DNA of 64,000 nt from Selaginella tamariscina (lineage: Eukaryota > Streptophyta > Lycopodiopsida > Selaginellales > Selaginellaceae). The DNA lies in contig PUQB01000826.1 of NCBI GenBank assembly GCA_003024785.1, positions 26,726-90,725 of the forward strand, given 5' to 3'. Both the position numbers and the translations under genes were made by a program. The notes under the pieces were generated by a model. That model saw only the letters and a program-made list of their open reading frames with translations. It ran no database searches and was not told where the DNA came from. Below, in pieces: positions 50,001-60,669 of the stretch (its first letter is position 1; each line of letters opens with the position of its first letter).

Positions 50001-50295
50001 CGTCCTCGCTAGCTTCGCTGCCTCTGTCATCTGCACTTGCTCGTTCAGGACTGCAACCTCAGCGGATGAAGGAGGCAACTGCGACGAGCTCTCCGGGAAA
50101 TCTGATGTTGGTGGGAGGCTGTTCTTGCTCAACTGCTACTACTCCAGACTGAGTCACTGGAGGATCCTCCTTTGCTACATTAGATGGTTCTCCTCTCTTG
50201 CCTCGCTTCTGCTTCGATATCCTCTTCTCTTCCCGTGGCTCTTCATCAGGCGCAGTCTCTAGTAGACTTTTGAAGCTCTCACCATTTTGTAAACT
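47063..50295 (-). CDS. ParB-domain / beta-class amino-DNA methyltransferase fusion
   Basis: Six exons on the minus strand: 49394-50295, 49130-49337, 48486-49075, 47572-48439, 47407-47525, 47063-47360, with introns of 46-56 bp. After a Lys-rich, acidic segment comes a ParB/sulfiredoxin-fold domain: PDVPICRIHSNEVVRRVN, LDRLVSSLKKAGYLRN and the signature DGNHRLQALQKLY. A long middle region (about 480 residues, unrecognised) follows. The C-terminus is a Rossmann methyltransferase with circularly permuted order: motif IV IILDLPNEL, then PKSVRLMQLLIERL and PGDLVWDIGSGTGSS (motif I), ELGRNIIGTEKS. This order is that of bacterial beta-class N6-adenine/N4-cytosine enzymes; the catalytic DPPY is DLPN here. 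A TGA at 50059-50061 interrupts the first exon in frame. The true N-terminus, spliced from upstream leader units, is not resolved. Confidence 0.8.
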
Positions 50296-50360
50296 CTGGA
50301 AAGCAAACACACAAGTCAATTGATGAGGAGACAAAATAAAAAAACAAACAAAGATGACTA

Positions 50361-51316
50361 ACCTTGTGGCTGCCGAGCTAGATGTGCCGACCCTCTCAGT
50401 CGGCAGAGAGATGTAGAAGAAAACCTGCCGACTGAGATAGTTTGTGCCGACTCTGTCAGACGGCACTGAAGAGATAATGGTGCCGACTGAGATAGGATGG
50501 TGCCGTCCCTCTCAGACGGCACAAATGGGAAGACCCATTAACTTTTTAAAAGAAATACTTGAGACGCAAAGAAAAAAAAAACTAATTCAAAATACCTTGT
50601 GGCTGCCGACTGAAGAAGGATGGTGCCGTCACTCTCAGTCGGCACAAATGGGAAGACACTATAACTCTGAAAAAAAACATTGTTATACGGATACTTGAGC
50701 CGCAAAGCAAAATATAAACAAATTCAAAATACCTTGTGGCTGCCGACTGAAGAAGGATGGTGCCGTCACTCTCAGTCGGCACAAATGAGAAGACACATTA
50801 ACTCTGAAAAAAAACAATGTGATACGAATACATGATCCAGAAAGCAAAAAATAAAATATCGAACATACCTTGTGGCTGCCGACTGAACTAGGATGGTGCC
50901 GTCACTCTCAGTCGGCACAAATGGGAAGACCCATTAACTCTGAAAAAAAAACCTTGTGATACGAATACTTGAGCCAGAAAGCAAAAAAAAACAAATCGAA
51001 AATACCTTTTTTTGCCGACTGAACCAGGATGGTGCCGTCACTCTCAGTCGGCACAAATGGAAAGACCCATTAACTCTGAAAAAAAACATTGTGACACGTA
51101 TACTTGAGCCGCAAGGAAAAAAATAAATAAATCGACGATACCTTGTGTTTGCCGACTGAACCAGGATGGTGCCGTGCTCTCAGTCGGCACAAATAAGAAG
51201 ACCCTATATCTCTGGAAAAAGAAATACTTTGAGCAGCAAATCATAAAATACAGAAATTACACATACCTTGTGGCCGCCGGCTGAGCAGGATGGTGCCGAC
51301 AATCTAAATCGGCACA
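50361..51316. repeat. Tandem array of about 136-bp units with a 10-bp GTCGGC palindrome
   Basis: Units start with the word accttgtgg (or a variant) at 50361, 50594, 50731, 50867, 51004, 51140 and 51265, a spacing of 136-137 bp for the four central steps. Each intact unit has TGCCGACTGA and, about 21 bp on, its complement TCAGTCGGCA, with a second gtgccg/cggcac pair inside. In the enlarged first unit (50361-50525) the word is multiplied. Read on the minus strand, each unit resembles an exon: acceptor ttttttcag, 65 bp, donor acaag|gtatttt. The array lies between the divergent promoters of the two element genes. Confidence 0.9.
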
Positions 51317-51809
51317 GAAATCTCCATTTTATACTTGGGCGCTGCACGAATCGAGTCGAAATGGATGGCGCCGCAGTGGAAACCGTAACTCTGAGATCTG
51401 AGATTGAAGAAACCCTCGGATCTACCGCAGTGGAAACAGATCTGAGATTGAAAGAACCCTAGCCGCAATGGAAACAGTAAACCCTATCTACCAAAAAACC
51501 CTAGCCGCAATGAAAACAGTGAACCCTCGGAATAAATGTGACATTAATATTTAGGGTTTATTTTAAAATATGTGAATAATTGGTAAATGTGAAGATATTT
51601 CAAATCATAAAAGGTAGAAATTAAATTAAATCGGTGATACTAGAGAGGACATCATTAAGAACACTGTGAACTGGGCAGCATAGAATTAATTATATACAAA
51701 CGTGTATTCACGTTTATTGTTAACGATTGTAATTTTTTTTTGGTAAGGAAAGTGTGTTTAATCTTTTGCTTTGCTTTCCTAAACCACCGAGCTTTCTCCT
51801 TGCGTTGTC

Positions 51810-54800
51810 ATGGCCAGAGTTACCTATGAAGGCATTGACAAAGATTTCCCAGTCGATGAAGATGGAAATGCTTTTGTGTTTGAACATGATCTTCACATTG
51901 CTTTCAACATTCCTTGTTGGTTCAGTATACATGTGGTTCAATTGATGTCAGTTTCTGCGAGAGAAGATGTGGAGTTGTTACCAGAACGCAATGCATCAAA
52001 CCAGTTTGTCTTTTACACATTGTGCCCGGCAAAGGGCCCGTTGTTCAGGTTGCGGACAGAGGAGCGTGAGGAATCCATGCTGGTGTGTCTTCTAAGAGCA
52101 GACAAATGTAGGATAGGGAAGGATCTCATTGGTTCGTCTGAAGTTAAACGAGTCTCTGAACTACCGCAGATATACAATGGAAATGTCATTTTCGAACTTC
52201 CCCCTAAGAAAAAAAGCACAGAGAAGTACTCGGGGATGAATCGCAAGGATGGCTGCTACCATTGGACACACCCGAGCACAACACACTGGCATGTTCCGGC
52301 GCGAGTCAGTCGAAGTTCATGTGTCGGACATCTCCAATGCATCAATCCTACCTGCCCCTACTTGGCTTTTGAGAAGAAAGCAAATGAATGTCACTTCAAG
52401 GGTGCTGTGGAGAAGGCAAAGACAACTGAGACAGGCAAAGTAATAGGCATAAAATGTAAGCATTGTGGAGAGGAGCCATTGGGTGCACACTTGTCCGGCT
52501 TATGTGTACTACATTCTGCCAGACGACATTTCTTTTACAAGGTTGTTCATTCACAGAGGTGTTCATCAGCATCCAGTCAGCCCCTCAGTGTCAGCTTCAA
52601 ACGTTCAGCGAGCCAGATCTAGTGTCAGCAACGTGGTAAAGAGCAGTCAACGAGTGATTGAGTTTCAAGCCGCGCGTGAGCTCATCTTTGAAGAACTTTT
52701 CAAGGAAGAAGGAGAAGTCTCGTACACTGGTTTACTCTCAAAACTTGAACCTCTAACAAACCATCGAAGGTATTTTTTTTGATCTCTACACACTGACGTG
52801 ACCTTTTCTTTAGGACTCGGGACTGGATTACACAATCAAGACAGAAGGAGACACACTTTAGAGAGGGTTACGAGGGTCTTCTGGAGCTGAAGACAAAGCT
52901 GCCAATACCTTTCATTCACGTCATACATGTTCCAGGGATGGAACTGCATGGTGCTGAGGAGCAGCCTCTGATCTTCAAAATGACAGTTGAGGGACCGGGT
53001 TCAGGAGTTGAGTACATCAGAAGGTGTCAAAGTGGAGGAGACCTTCATGATCAATGGGTTGTTCTGGACCACACGCACCGCATACCAGACTGGGCGACAA
53101 TTGGAATACACCTTTATGACCCATTGTAAGTTGTAAAACTCTTCATAACACTTTCTAATCTTCGTTATCTAACGCTCTCTTGCAGTGTCAGATCCATGGT
53201 GACTATAGCTTACGCAGATATGTGCCGCGAAGATAATGTTGCAGTGCTGAAGTTCTTGAACACAATGCTAGAGGTTTGTAAGAAGCAGGGTTTGGAGAAT
53301 GTCAACTTTGCTGGTTTCATGTCGGATGAGGCTGGAGCGATATGGATAGCCTTGCGCCAAGTATTCAACAACGGAGCAAAGATGAAAGGGAGGGAAAGAA
53401 GCTGTCTGTTTCACTTTATGCAATCCGTGCGTCAGGTGACAAAGAAATGGATCGCAGAAGAACATCGCGAAGAACACATGAAGCTTGCTCGTGCCTGGCC
53501 TGCAGCACTGAATGAACAATCTAAGAAAGAACAACTGGCAATTCTCGAGTCTTTTTGGGAAGGACGAGCGTCAAACATTCGAGCTTTGAAGACATGGCTG
53601 TCTTGGTGGATCAGGCATGAGGACCACATCTCCATGGCGGAACTGGGAGACATGACAGAAGAAGGACTCGCGAGCGTTCCAACTACAAACAATGCTGAAG
53701 TGATTCACGCGAGAGCAAGAAGAGCAAGATTGGCCAAAAGAGTACCACTGCTGGAGGCGACAATGTTAGACCTCACCGATGCAGTTATGCAGAGTGCGAA
53801 GGTGAAAGCGGCAATAGAAGGGAGGTATACAGGGTCAGGGCCTTCGAAGGAAACTCTGTTGAAACGAGTGCAACGCAAACTCTCTGAGGGGAAAAGTGTA
53901 TCTCCATCAACAATTATCAATCTGGTGGAAGGCGAGGAACACTTGACCAGCCCGGAGTTCACGAGTACCACTAACGTTCGAGTGCAAACTGTTAGGAGAA
54001 CAGTCACAGGAACAGAACAGTCTGATGCTCGACGTTCACACAGACATGATGTAGAGTACACAGAGCGGGTGGTCCAAACAACAAGGAGAAAAGGTTAAGG
54101 TTCGAAGAGGTTTAGGAGAGAGAGATTGCTCAAACAGAGTGGGCCATCAGACGAATCGGAGCATCCAGTAAGGTTAAGTGTTTGGGGATGAATCAGGAAG
54201 GAACTGCTCTGTGTGGAAAACCAATCGGTTATCCAAGCAGAGTGCCAGCACCAGGATTCTATGGAAAACGAATGTACATTGATGCCTTGGGGAATGAGGA
54301 GTATGTACAACAGATGATGTGGTTCTGCCCAAAAGATTCAGGGTGTTTCACGCGGCCAAACGGCAAAATTCTTCGGTCACGAATTCCAACACCACCAACG
54401 GTTTGGCCTGTGCTCAAGGAAACGAAGCTGACAAGTGAGGAGGTCAGAGAACTACAGGATGCAGGCTTTGTTCTGGAAGGTTTACAGGGGATGGCAGGAA
54501 GAGTAGATGAGGGTCAGAAGGACAAAACACCATCGCCACCACGTGGAGCTGGATCTACAACAATTCCACCTTTCGAAGGACGTATGGTTCGGACTCCAAC
54601 AAAAATGTCTAAGGAACAAGAGAAGAATTTCCGCAAGGCCAAGACGTTTTTAGGTTGTGTGCGAAATGTTGAAGTGACAGCTAGAGGACGGAAGGAGGCT
54701 TTCGTTGTGTCGGCAGGAAATGACTCTGCAAAGGTGACTATTAATACTTATCCTTCATGCAGTTGTTCTACATTTCAGAAGAGCAAAAGTTGGAGCCCAT

Positions 54801-54952
54801 GTGTACACATGTACTTCGTCTATAGCCGTGTGCTTGGCTTGAACCCGGAAGTCACATATTTTCTACAAAGGCGATCGCTCAGTGACATGGAGGTCCACCG
54901 TTTGCTGGTGAATTGCAACAGAGTTCATGACCCACCGGTGCTACAAGGATAA
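51810..54952 (+). CDS. MULE-like DDE transposase with C-terminal SWIM zinc finger
   Basis: Three exons: 51810-52769, 52814-53125, 53186-54952. N-terminal part has Cys/His clusters (CVGHLQCINPTCPY, KCKHCGEEPWVHTCPA after correction), a zinc-binding DNA-recognition region, and LFIHRGVHQHP, typical before MULE catalytic domains. Catalytic candidates are Asp in VVLDHTHRIPDW, Asp in FAGFMSDEAGAIW, the CLFHFMQ metal-like motif and Glu in PTTNNAEVIHA. The C-terminus has CSCSTFQKSKSWSPCVH, a SWIM finger (CxC...CxH). It would cut and paste the element. This copy is broken: one extra T near 52477, a frame change near 54090 and a TAG at 54113. Some may be assembly errors, but the last two, close together, suggest real decay, so it may be non-autonomous. 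Confidence 0.8.
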
Positions 54953-55014
54953 ATGGTTTAGGGTTTAGGATAATGTTTTATTAAGCCAGTCGGCATATTA
55001 AAAAAACTTATATA

Positions 55015-55097
55015 TTCTAGAATATTCTTGAGAATATTCTAGAATATGCTAGAATAACCCTAGAATATCCGCGAATATATTCGCGAATATTCTAGAA
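55015..55097. promoter_or_regulatory. Right-end heat-shock-element-like array
   Basis: GAA/TTC units in alternation at 55015-55027 (three perfect), 55032-55044 (three perfect) and 55080-55097 (four perfect), with isolated GAA units between. It mirrors the left-end array and uses the same gaatattcta wording, plus cgcgaatat variants. Either a heat-responsive terminus or a transposase-binding terminal repeat. Confidence 0.6.
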
Positions 55098-55112
55098 TAA
55101 TATGAAGCCTCC

Positions 55113-56639
55113 TAAGCCGGAGCGTCGAGACCCCTATGAGTGTGCCGCTTGCAATTCCCTTGAAACGAAGCATCAATGCTTTCATTTTTCAAAAATTGTG
55201 AGCTGGTCACTTGCAGTTCTTTACAAACAAAACTGCAAGTCGCAGTTCTTGCAATTTCTTAAAAATAGAATTATGAGCAGACAAGTCGCAATTTTTTAAA
55301 GAAAGAACAGTGAGCGGATGGCTCGTAGTTTCACAGTGATGAATTGCATGCAGGACGGACAAAATGCAAATCGTGCGGCTCCCGTACAACATCAGTGCAA
55401 CTAGCATGAAAGCCGCATGGCTCAAAATGCGGCTTCCCTATGAGACCAAACAAACTTGCACAGCTTCCATATGGCCGCATACGAAAGCTGTGTGGTGAGT
55501 TCAAATCTGCAAGCAAATGCAGATCACTCACGAAAACAAAAGAAATTGCGGGCAAATGCAAAAATCGCACGCAAATGCAAAATCAAAAGAGAAATCAAAA
55601 AAATTGAGAAGAAGATGCACAAATTTATTAAAAATGACTGTAATATTTTATTGATATTTCAGCAAAAGAATCTGCAAAAAAAATTTAACCAATGAACCCT
55701 AACCTAACCCTACAAAATTAGGGCTTTATCAAACCCTTTTGTATGACCCTACCAAAGTTAGGGCTTTTGGATTTTATAGTTTTTGAGGTGTTTAATTAAA
55801 GTTACTTTGAAACTAATTACAAGCAAATTGTTACAATTTAATTATATTATTTTTATAGTTGATTACATACGCAAGGACAAAATATATTGATATATATATA
55901 TAAAAGATTTAATATGCATTGTCAAACTTAAATTGAATTTTAAGGTTTAAGGTTATTTAGGTGAAATTTACATTGACATTTTAATACTTCCACAAATAAA
56001 TTGATATAGAATGTTGTCTGTGTCATCAACATTTAACGGCCATTCTAATTCACCTTATTGACTCTTAAATAGTAAACTTGTGTTATCAATACTCATTAAC
56101 CATTTTGATAATAACCATCCTAAATGTTAAACTCACATGGTCCCAAATGATTATCTTAAACTTTCTTTATAATATATTAGACGGTTATTTTAAACTCCTT
56201 ATCTAATCCATTTGATAATTATTTTAAATTACATTTATAATGTACTAAACTTTTTATATAATTCATTCAATTATTATCCTTACCGTTAAGATACAAAATT
56301 TGATACATTAATAACTTGAGAGAGAGATAAATAGAGTAGAAAAATAGTTAAATTATCACATACATATAATAATTTGAGAAAGTTTGAAGAAAAATTATCA
56401 CATACATATAATAACTTGACACAATAAAGAGATTTCATGTGTTATCACATATACACAATGAAAGTACACTAATTTAAATTGTAAAATTCTTTAAATATAT
56501 TAAAGTATTATAAAGAGAGGGAAATTGTTAAGTTATAAGAGAGAGTTATTACATATACATAATAACTTAACAGAGTTAAAAGAAATTACACATAACTTTG
56601 AAAAAGAATTAAGTTATCACATAAAGTAATTTAAATTAT
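55113..56639. other. Non-coding region right of the transposon
   Basis: Contains repeated words (gcaagtcgcagttcttgcaa; aatgcaaaatcgcac) at 55200-55580 and a 9-bp stem with 8-nt loop, agccgcat...atgcggct, at about 55411-55436. After 55690, cctaacctaaccctac and tagggcttt words appear twice (telomere-like). From 55780 on it is AT-rich without recognisable features. Confidence 0.5.
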
Positions 56640-58110
56640 TAAATTAAAGATAATAATTGGGTTAAGGGTCTAATTTAAGAATAAACTTACAGGTTAAGTA
56701 TAGCAACTCATTAAGGATCATTAAATAATTAAGTCCAACTTAAAAATAAATTCACATGTTAAAAATAATAATTAGGTTAAGGGTCCAACTTATTAATACC
56801 AAATTAAAGATAATTAAGTAAAATCATTATGTTAAGAATAATAATCAAGTTAAGAGTCATTAAATAGGTTTAAGAACTTAAAAATAAACTCAAAATAAGA
56901 ATTTAATTAAAGGTTCAATTCATTAAATTAAGGATAATACACTAATTAATAAGTTATTATTAAATAATTAAGACCACCAATAGTGGGCATGTATACAAGT
57001 AATTATAAGTCTGTGTTTGTGAATGCCTCATCAATATTTTAAATTTCATTTTATGGTCATTCTAGTTTTCATTTGGCAGTTATTCTAAATTTTATCTCTA
57101 TGGTTATTATTTTAAATTCATAAGATTAACATGGTTTAAGGGTCCAAATTAGACATAAACTCACTAGATTACAGATAATAATTAGGTTAAGGGTTTAAAC
57201 TAAAAATAAACTCATTAAGTTAAAAATAATAATTAGGTTAATGATCTAGCTTAGGGATAAACTCACATGTTAAGAATAATATTAAGTTACTTAGAAATAA
57301 AATCATTATGTTAAGGATCATTAAATAATTAAGTCCAACCTAGGAGTTTAAGAATAAACTCACTATGTTAAAAATAATAACTATATTAAAGATATAAACT
57401 CACTAGGTTAAAAAATAACAACTAAGTAAAAAATAAATTATTACTAAATAGTTAAGCCATCAATTGTGGGCATATGGCCCTATGTTACAGTTGATCTTAT
57501 ATAATAAGTTTTATTTAAGGATCATTCTAAATCTTAAATTTATGTGACACTCTTGGGGCCATTAGATTACGATGGGTTGTGATTATAGATAAACTCATCG
57601 TGTTAAGAATAATAATAAGTAGGTCAAGGGTAAATTTATTAAATTAAGAATAATAAATGGATTAAGGGTCTAACTAAAAATAATAACTTGGTTAAGAGTC
57701 TAAATTATGAATAAACTCACAAGGTTAAAAGTAATAACTACGTTAATGGTCATTAAATAATGAAGTTCAGGCATAAGGTCTTAATAATATACTCATTATG
57801 TTAAGGATAACAACTGAGTTAAAGGTTTAAGTTAACTTGCTAAGTTAAAGAATGTTAAGAGTTATTAAATAGTTAAGTTTCAAATTTAAGAATAAACTCA
57901 TTACAACTAAATTAAAGATTTAGATTAAGGAATGTTAAGAGTTATTAAATAGTTAAGCTTCAAATTTAAGAATAAACTCATCACAACTGGATTAAAGATT
58001 TAGATTAGAGATAAATTTAATATGTCAAAGATAACAACTAAGTTAAAGGTTTAATTCAAGATAAATTCACTAGGTTAAAGACAATAATTAGGTTAATTCA
58101 GTAAATAATA
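56640..58110. repeat. Degenerate tandem array built on aggttaa / aataaactca words
   Basis: The phrases aataataattaggttaagggt, aataaactcac and attaaataattaag recur in scrambled order roughly every 40-80 bp, e.g. 56650, 56765, 56832, 57175, 57226, 57640, 58080. Copies are diverged and no fixed unit length was obtained by eye. It resembles an old satellite or a much-duplicated minisatellite. Confidence 0.7.
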
Positions 58111-60099
58111 AATTATTATTAAATAACTAATTGTGGGCATATGGTTTAATAAAAATGATAATTATGAAGGATTTTTATTATACCACAAAAACATAAAGGA
58201 GTTATAATATTGTATTGTACATAAATAACTCAATTAGTAGTTTATTACATTTACCCTTAGGAAAAGTCTGGAAAACTATTTTTATTTATGATTAACATGT
58301 ATGAATGTATGTAAACTTTGTTAACACTTTAAACCCAATAATTTTAAAAATCTAAATAATACTATGTGTACAAAGTATGTTGAAACTTTCATGTTCTTTA
58401 ATTATAATTGATAAAATTACATAATTTTCAAGTCTGATGTATATCTCTATGTTCAATTATTCGGTTCAAAACCATGGAACTTGACAAATAAAAGTCTTGT
58501 ACTCAGAATTATATTTGACACAAATATATACTCAGTCTGTGGTTTGTGATATCTTGTGTGCATGTGTATTTAGAAAAATTATTAAAAAAACATATATATA
58601 ACTTAGTCTAATGTGATCTAGCTTGTAGTATCAAGTGAAACATTCCCATGAATATGTTAAATTCACACAAAGATTTATAACATTCTATATGCAATTCCTT
58701 CTTCATTAGTTAATCTTCTTAAGAATATGCTCACATAGTTTTAGTGAGGGCCTAATTACCCTTTCTCACACTTATAATATTAAGGTATTTCAAAACTGGC
58801 TTTTGAAGAGTGAAATATCCATCCTTACTAAGAAAAATAAATTATCTAGCACGTATCATAAACTTCATTCTTCATTTATAACATGATAAACTCAAAGTAT
58901 AATTAATTTATATTGAGAAAGACTTTTTTATTTAATTCTTATTCAAACGTTCTAACATTATAATTATAGCGTTAGAATATCAATTAACAAATATTATGTT
59001 TAAATTTAATCAAGAAGTCTTACTCTATTCAAATAATAACCTAGTTGGTGGCCATTTTGAAGGGCACCACAAACATAAAAAGTGTATATATATACATATA
59101 TACTATTTAGATTTACGGTATGTAACGGGTGTCGCAATACGTAATTAATATATATATATATATATATAATATATATATAATTTAGGTTTTGATTAGCATC
59201 ACCTTGTAGTATTTATCTTCTTTTAAAAGCCAAATCCAAGTCTTTATTAAATATGTAGCGTGTTTCTCTTTACTTCTCTATTTCTTATTTATTTCAGTAG
59301 CCGAAAATCATACAGTACATTGATGCTGAAAATCATTTAGTACATTGATGTTACGCTTCCTCGTTACTATTACCTAGACCAATGAATTTGATAGTTTAAA
59401 AATATTTAAATTATATTCATTTTCGAAAACTTTTTTGCCCTTTTGACAAGATCAAAATTTTCATTGGCCAAATCAAAATCGAAATCCTGAAGTTAAATAT
59501 ATATTTCATTATACGATTATTGTGTAGTAACTACCCATTTGTAAAATGAGTATTGAAATTGAAATTTATTATGAATTTGAAACTCTGTTATATTGTAAGT
59601 GCTACACATGTTAAAATATATATTTAATACAGTCGAACGTATGTGTGCGTGAGTGGATGTATCAATTAGCATTTACATATATTTATATTCTTTCATAATT
59701 CAAAATACATAGGTTGACGTATACATTTTATTCACGATCGTCCTTTCATGGTTAGAATGGACATCCTTTAGTAATTTAAGTAATTTATAAATTACTGTGG
59801 AAAATTAAGCATAGTTAAGGTTGAAAATTAAAGGCTACTAACCTTCACATGCTTTGTGAAAGAAGGATAATTTTAAACTATATAAATATAGTTTAAAATA
59901 TTAAATTTTTTAGAAGCCCTTCAACATTGAAGGTCTAAGATAAAAAAATAATTAAAATTAAATATTCTAGTGAGAAAGATGATTCATCAAAATTAGAACG
60001 GTGATAACTATAAAGTCTTAATATTGAAGAGAATTAAAATAGATTTTGAAGTTTAAATTAAAAACCAACCTTCTAACTTAAAAGAACTTCAACTTGAAA
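58111..60099. other. AT-rich region upstream of the chromovirus remnant
   Basis: No supported gene. Contains a TA-tract (59148-59180) and local duplications (e.g. acagtacattgatg / agtacattgatg, 59315-59345). The 5' part of the retroelement, including a 5' LTR and gag, should lie here or be lost; I could not recognise it. Confidence 0.4.
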
Positions 60100-60669
60100 A
60101 ATGCCCTTGTGTTTCACATTGGGCATAGAGTTAGAGCTGTCCCACGAGACCCTTGTGAGTGTTCCACCGTATATATTTAGTGTAATAATACGTAGTGGAG
60201 TTATGACTTATGCATTGTTTCATTCATCTTTTCTGCATGCATTCTCTTCACCCCATGAAAATTCTTGGATTAAGGAATGGAAGGATAAAGAAGGTCAAAA
60301 CCTGGTGTAGCAAGTGGCACATATTTAGTTATTATAATGCAAGCATTTAAGTTTGGGTTCCTTTTCCTTTACACCACGTCAGGTTCTTTTACACCACCTC
60401 GGGTTCTTCTACACCACCATGGGAAATTAAGGTTAGTTTGTTCCACTCCAAATTCTGTGGGTTCATGACATCTATTGTTATTGTTAAGAAGTCTGAGTCC
60501 ATCCAAGTCACCTTGGGAGATATTTTTTATATAATCTCTTTTAATAATTAACAGTCCTAAATAAGGTACATCATGGTTTGAGATGCACAATCTGATCATC
60601 GACTGGCACAATCTTGCTAGATGAGTTCATTTAAAAGGGTAAATAAGATCCTTTGTTAGTTTTTCATTT

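Larger units (their letters stand above)
46885..55112. mobile_element. Large DNA transposon carrying a ParB-DNA methyltransferase gene and a MULE-like transposase gene
   Basis: Boundaries are set by inverted terminal features: ggaggctt at 46885-46892 and its complement aagcctcc at 55105-55112, each followed inward by arrays of gaatattcta-like repeats and then a cagtcggca word (46976-46984; 54987-54995). Inside lie two divergent genes, a methyltransferase fusion on the minus strand (47063-50295 plus leader) and a transposase on the plus strand (51810-54952), separated by a tandem palindromic array (50361-51316). GC content and short introns (44-60 bp) are uniform within the element and differ from the neighbouring AT-rich DNA. 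Exact ends and the target-site duplication are uncertain by about 20 bp. The transposase class (MULE-like) is from motif reading. Confidence 0.75.

Noticed and set aside
50361..51316. CRISPR array
   Set aside because: Repeats are about 136-bp tandem units with palindromes in a eukaryotic transposon; no short repeat-spacer pattern and no cas genes.
60101..60310. Separate small protein gene
   Set aside because: Start lies in decayed retroelement-type DNA; the words could be a protease remnant, but similarity is too weak for its own call.
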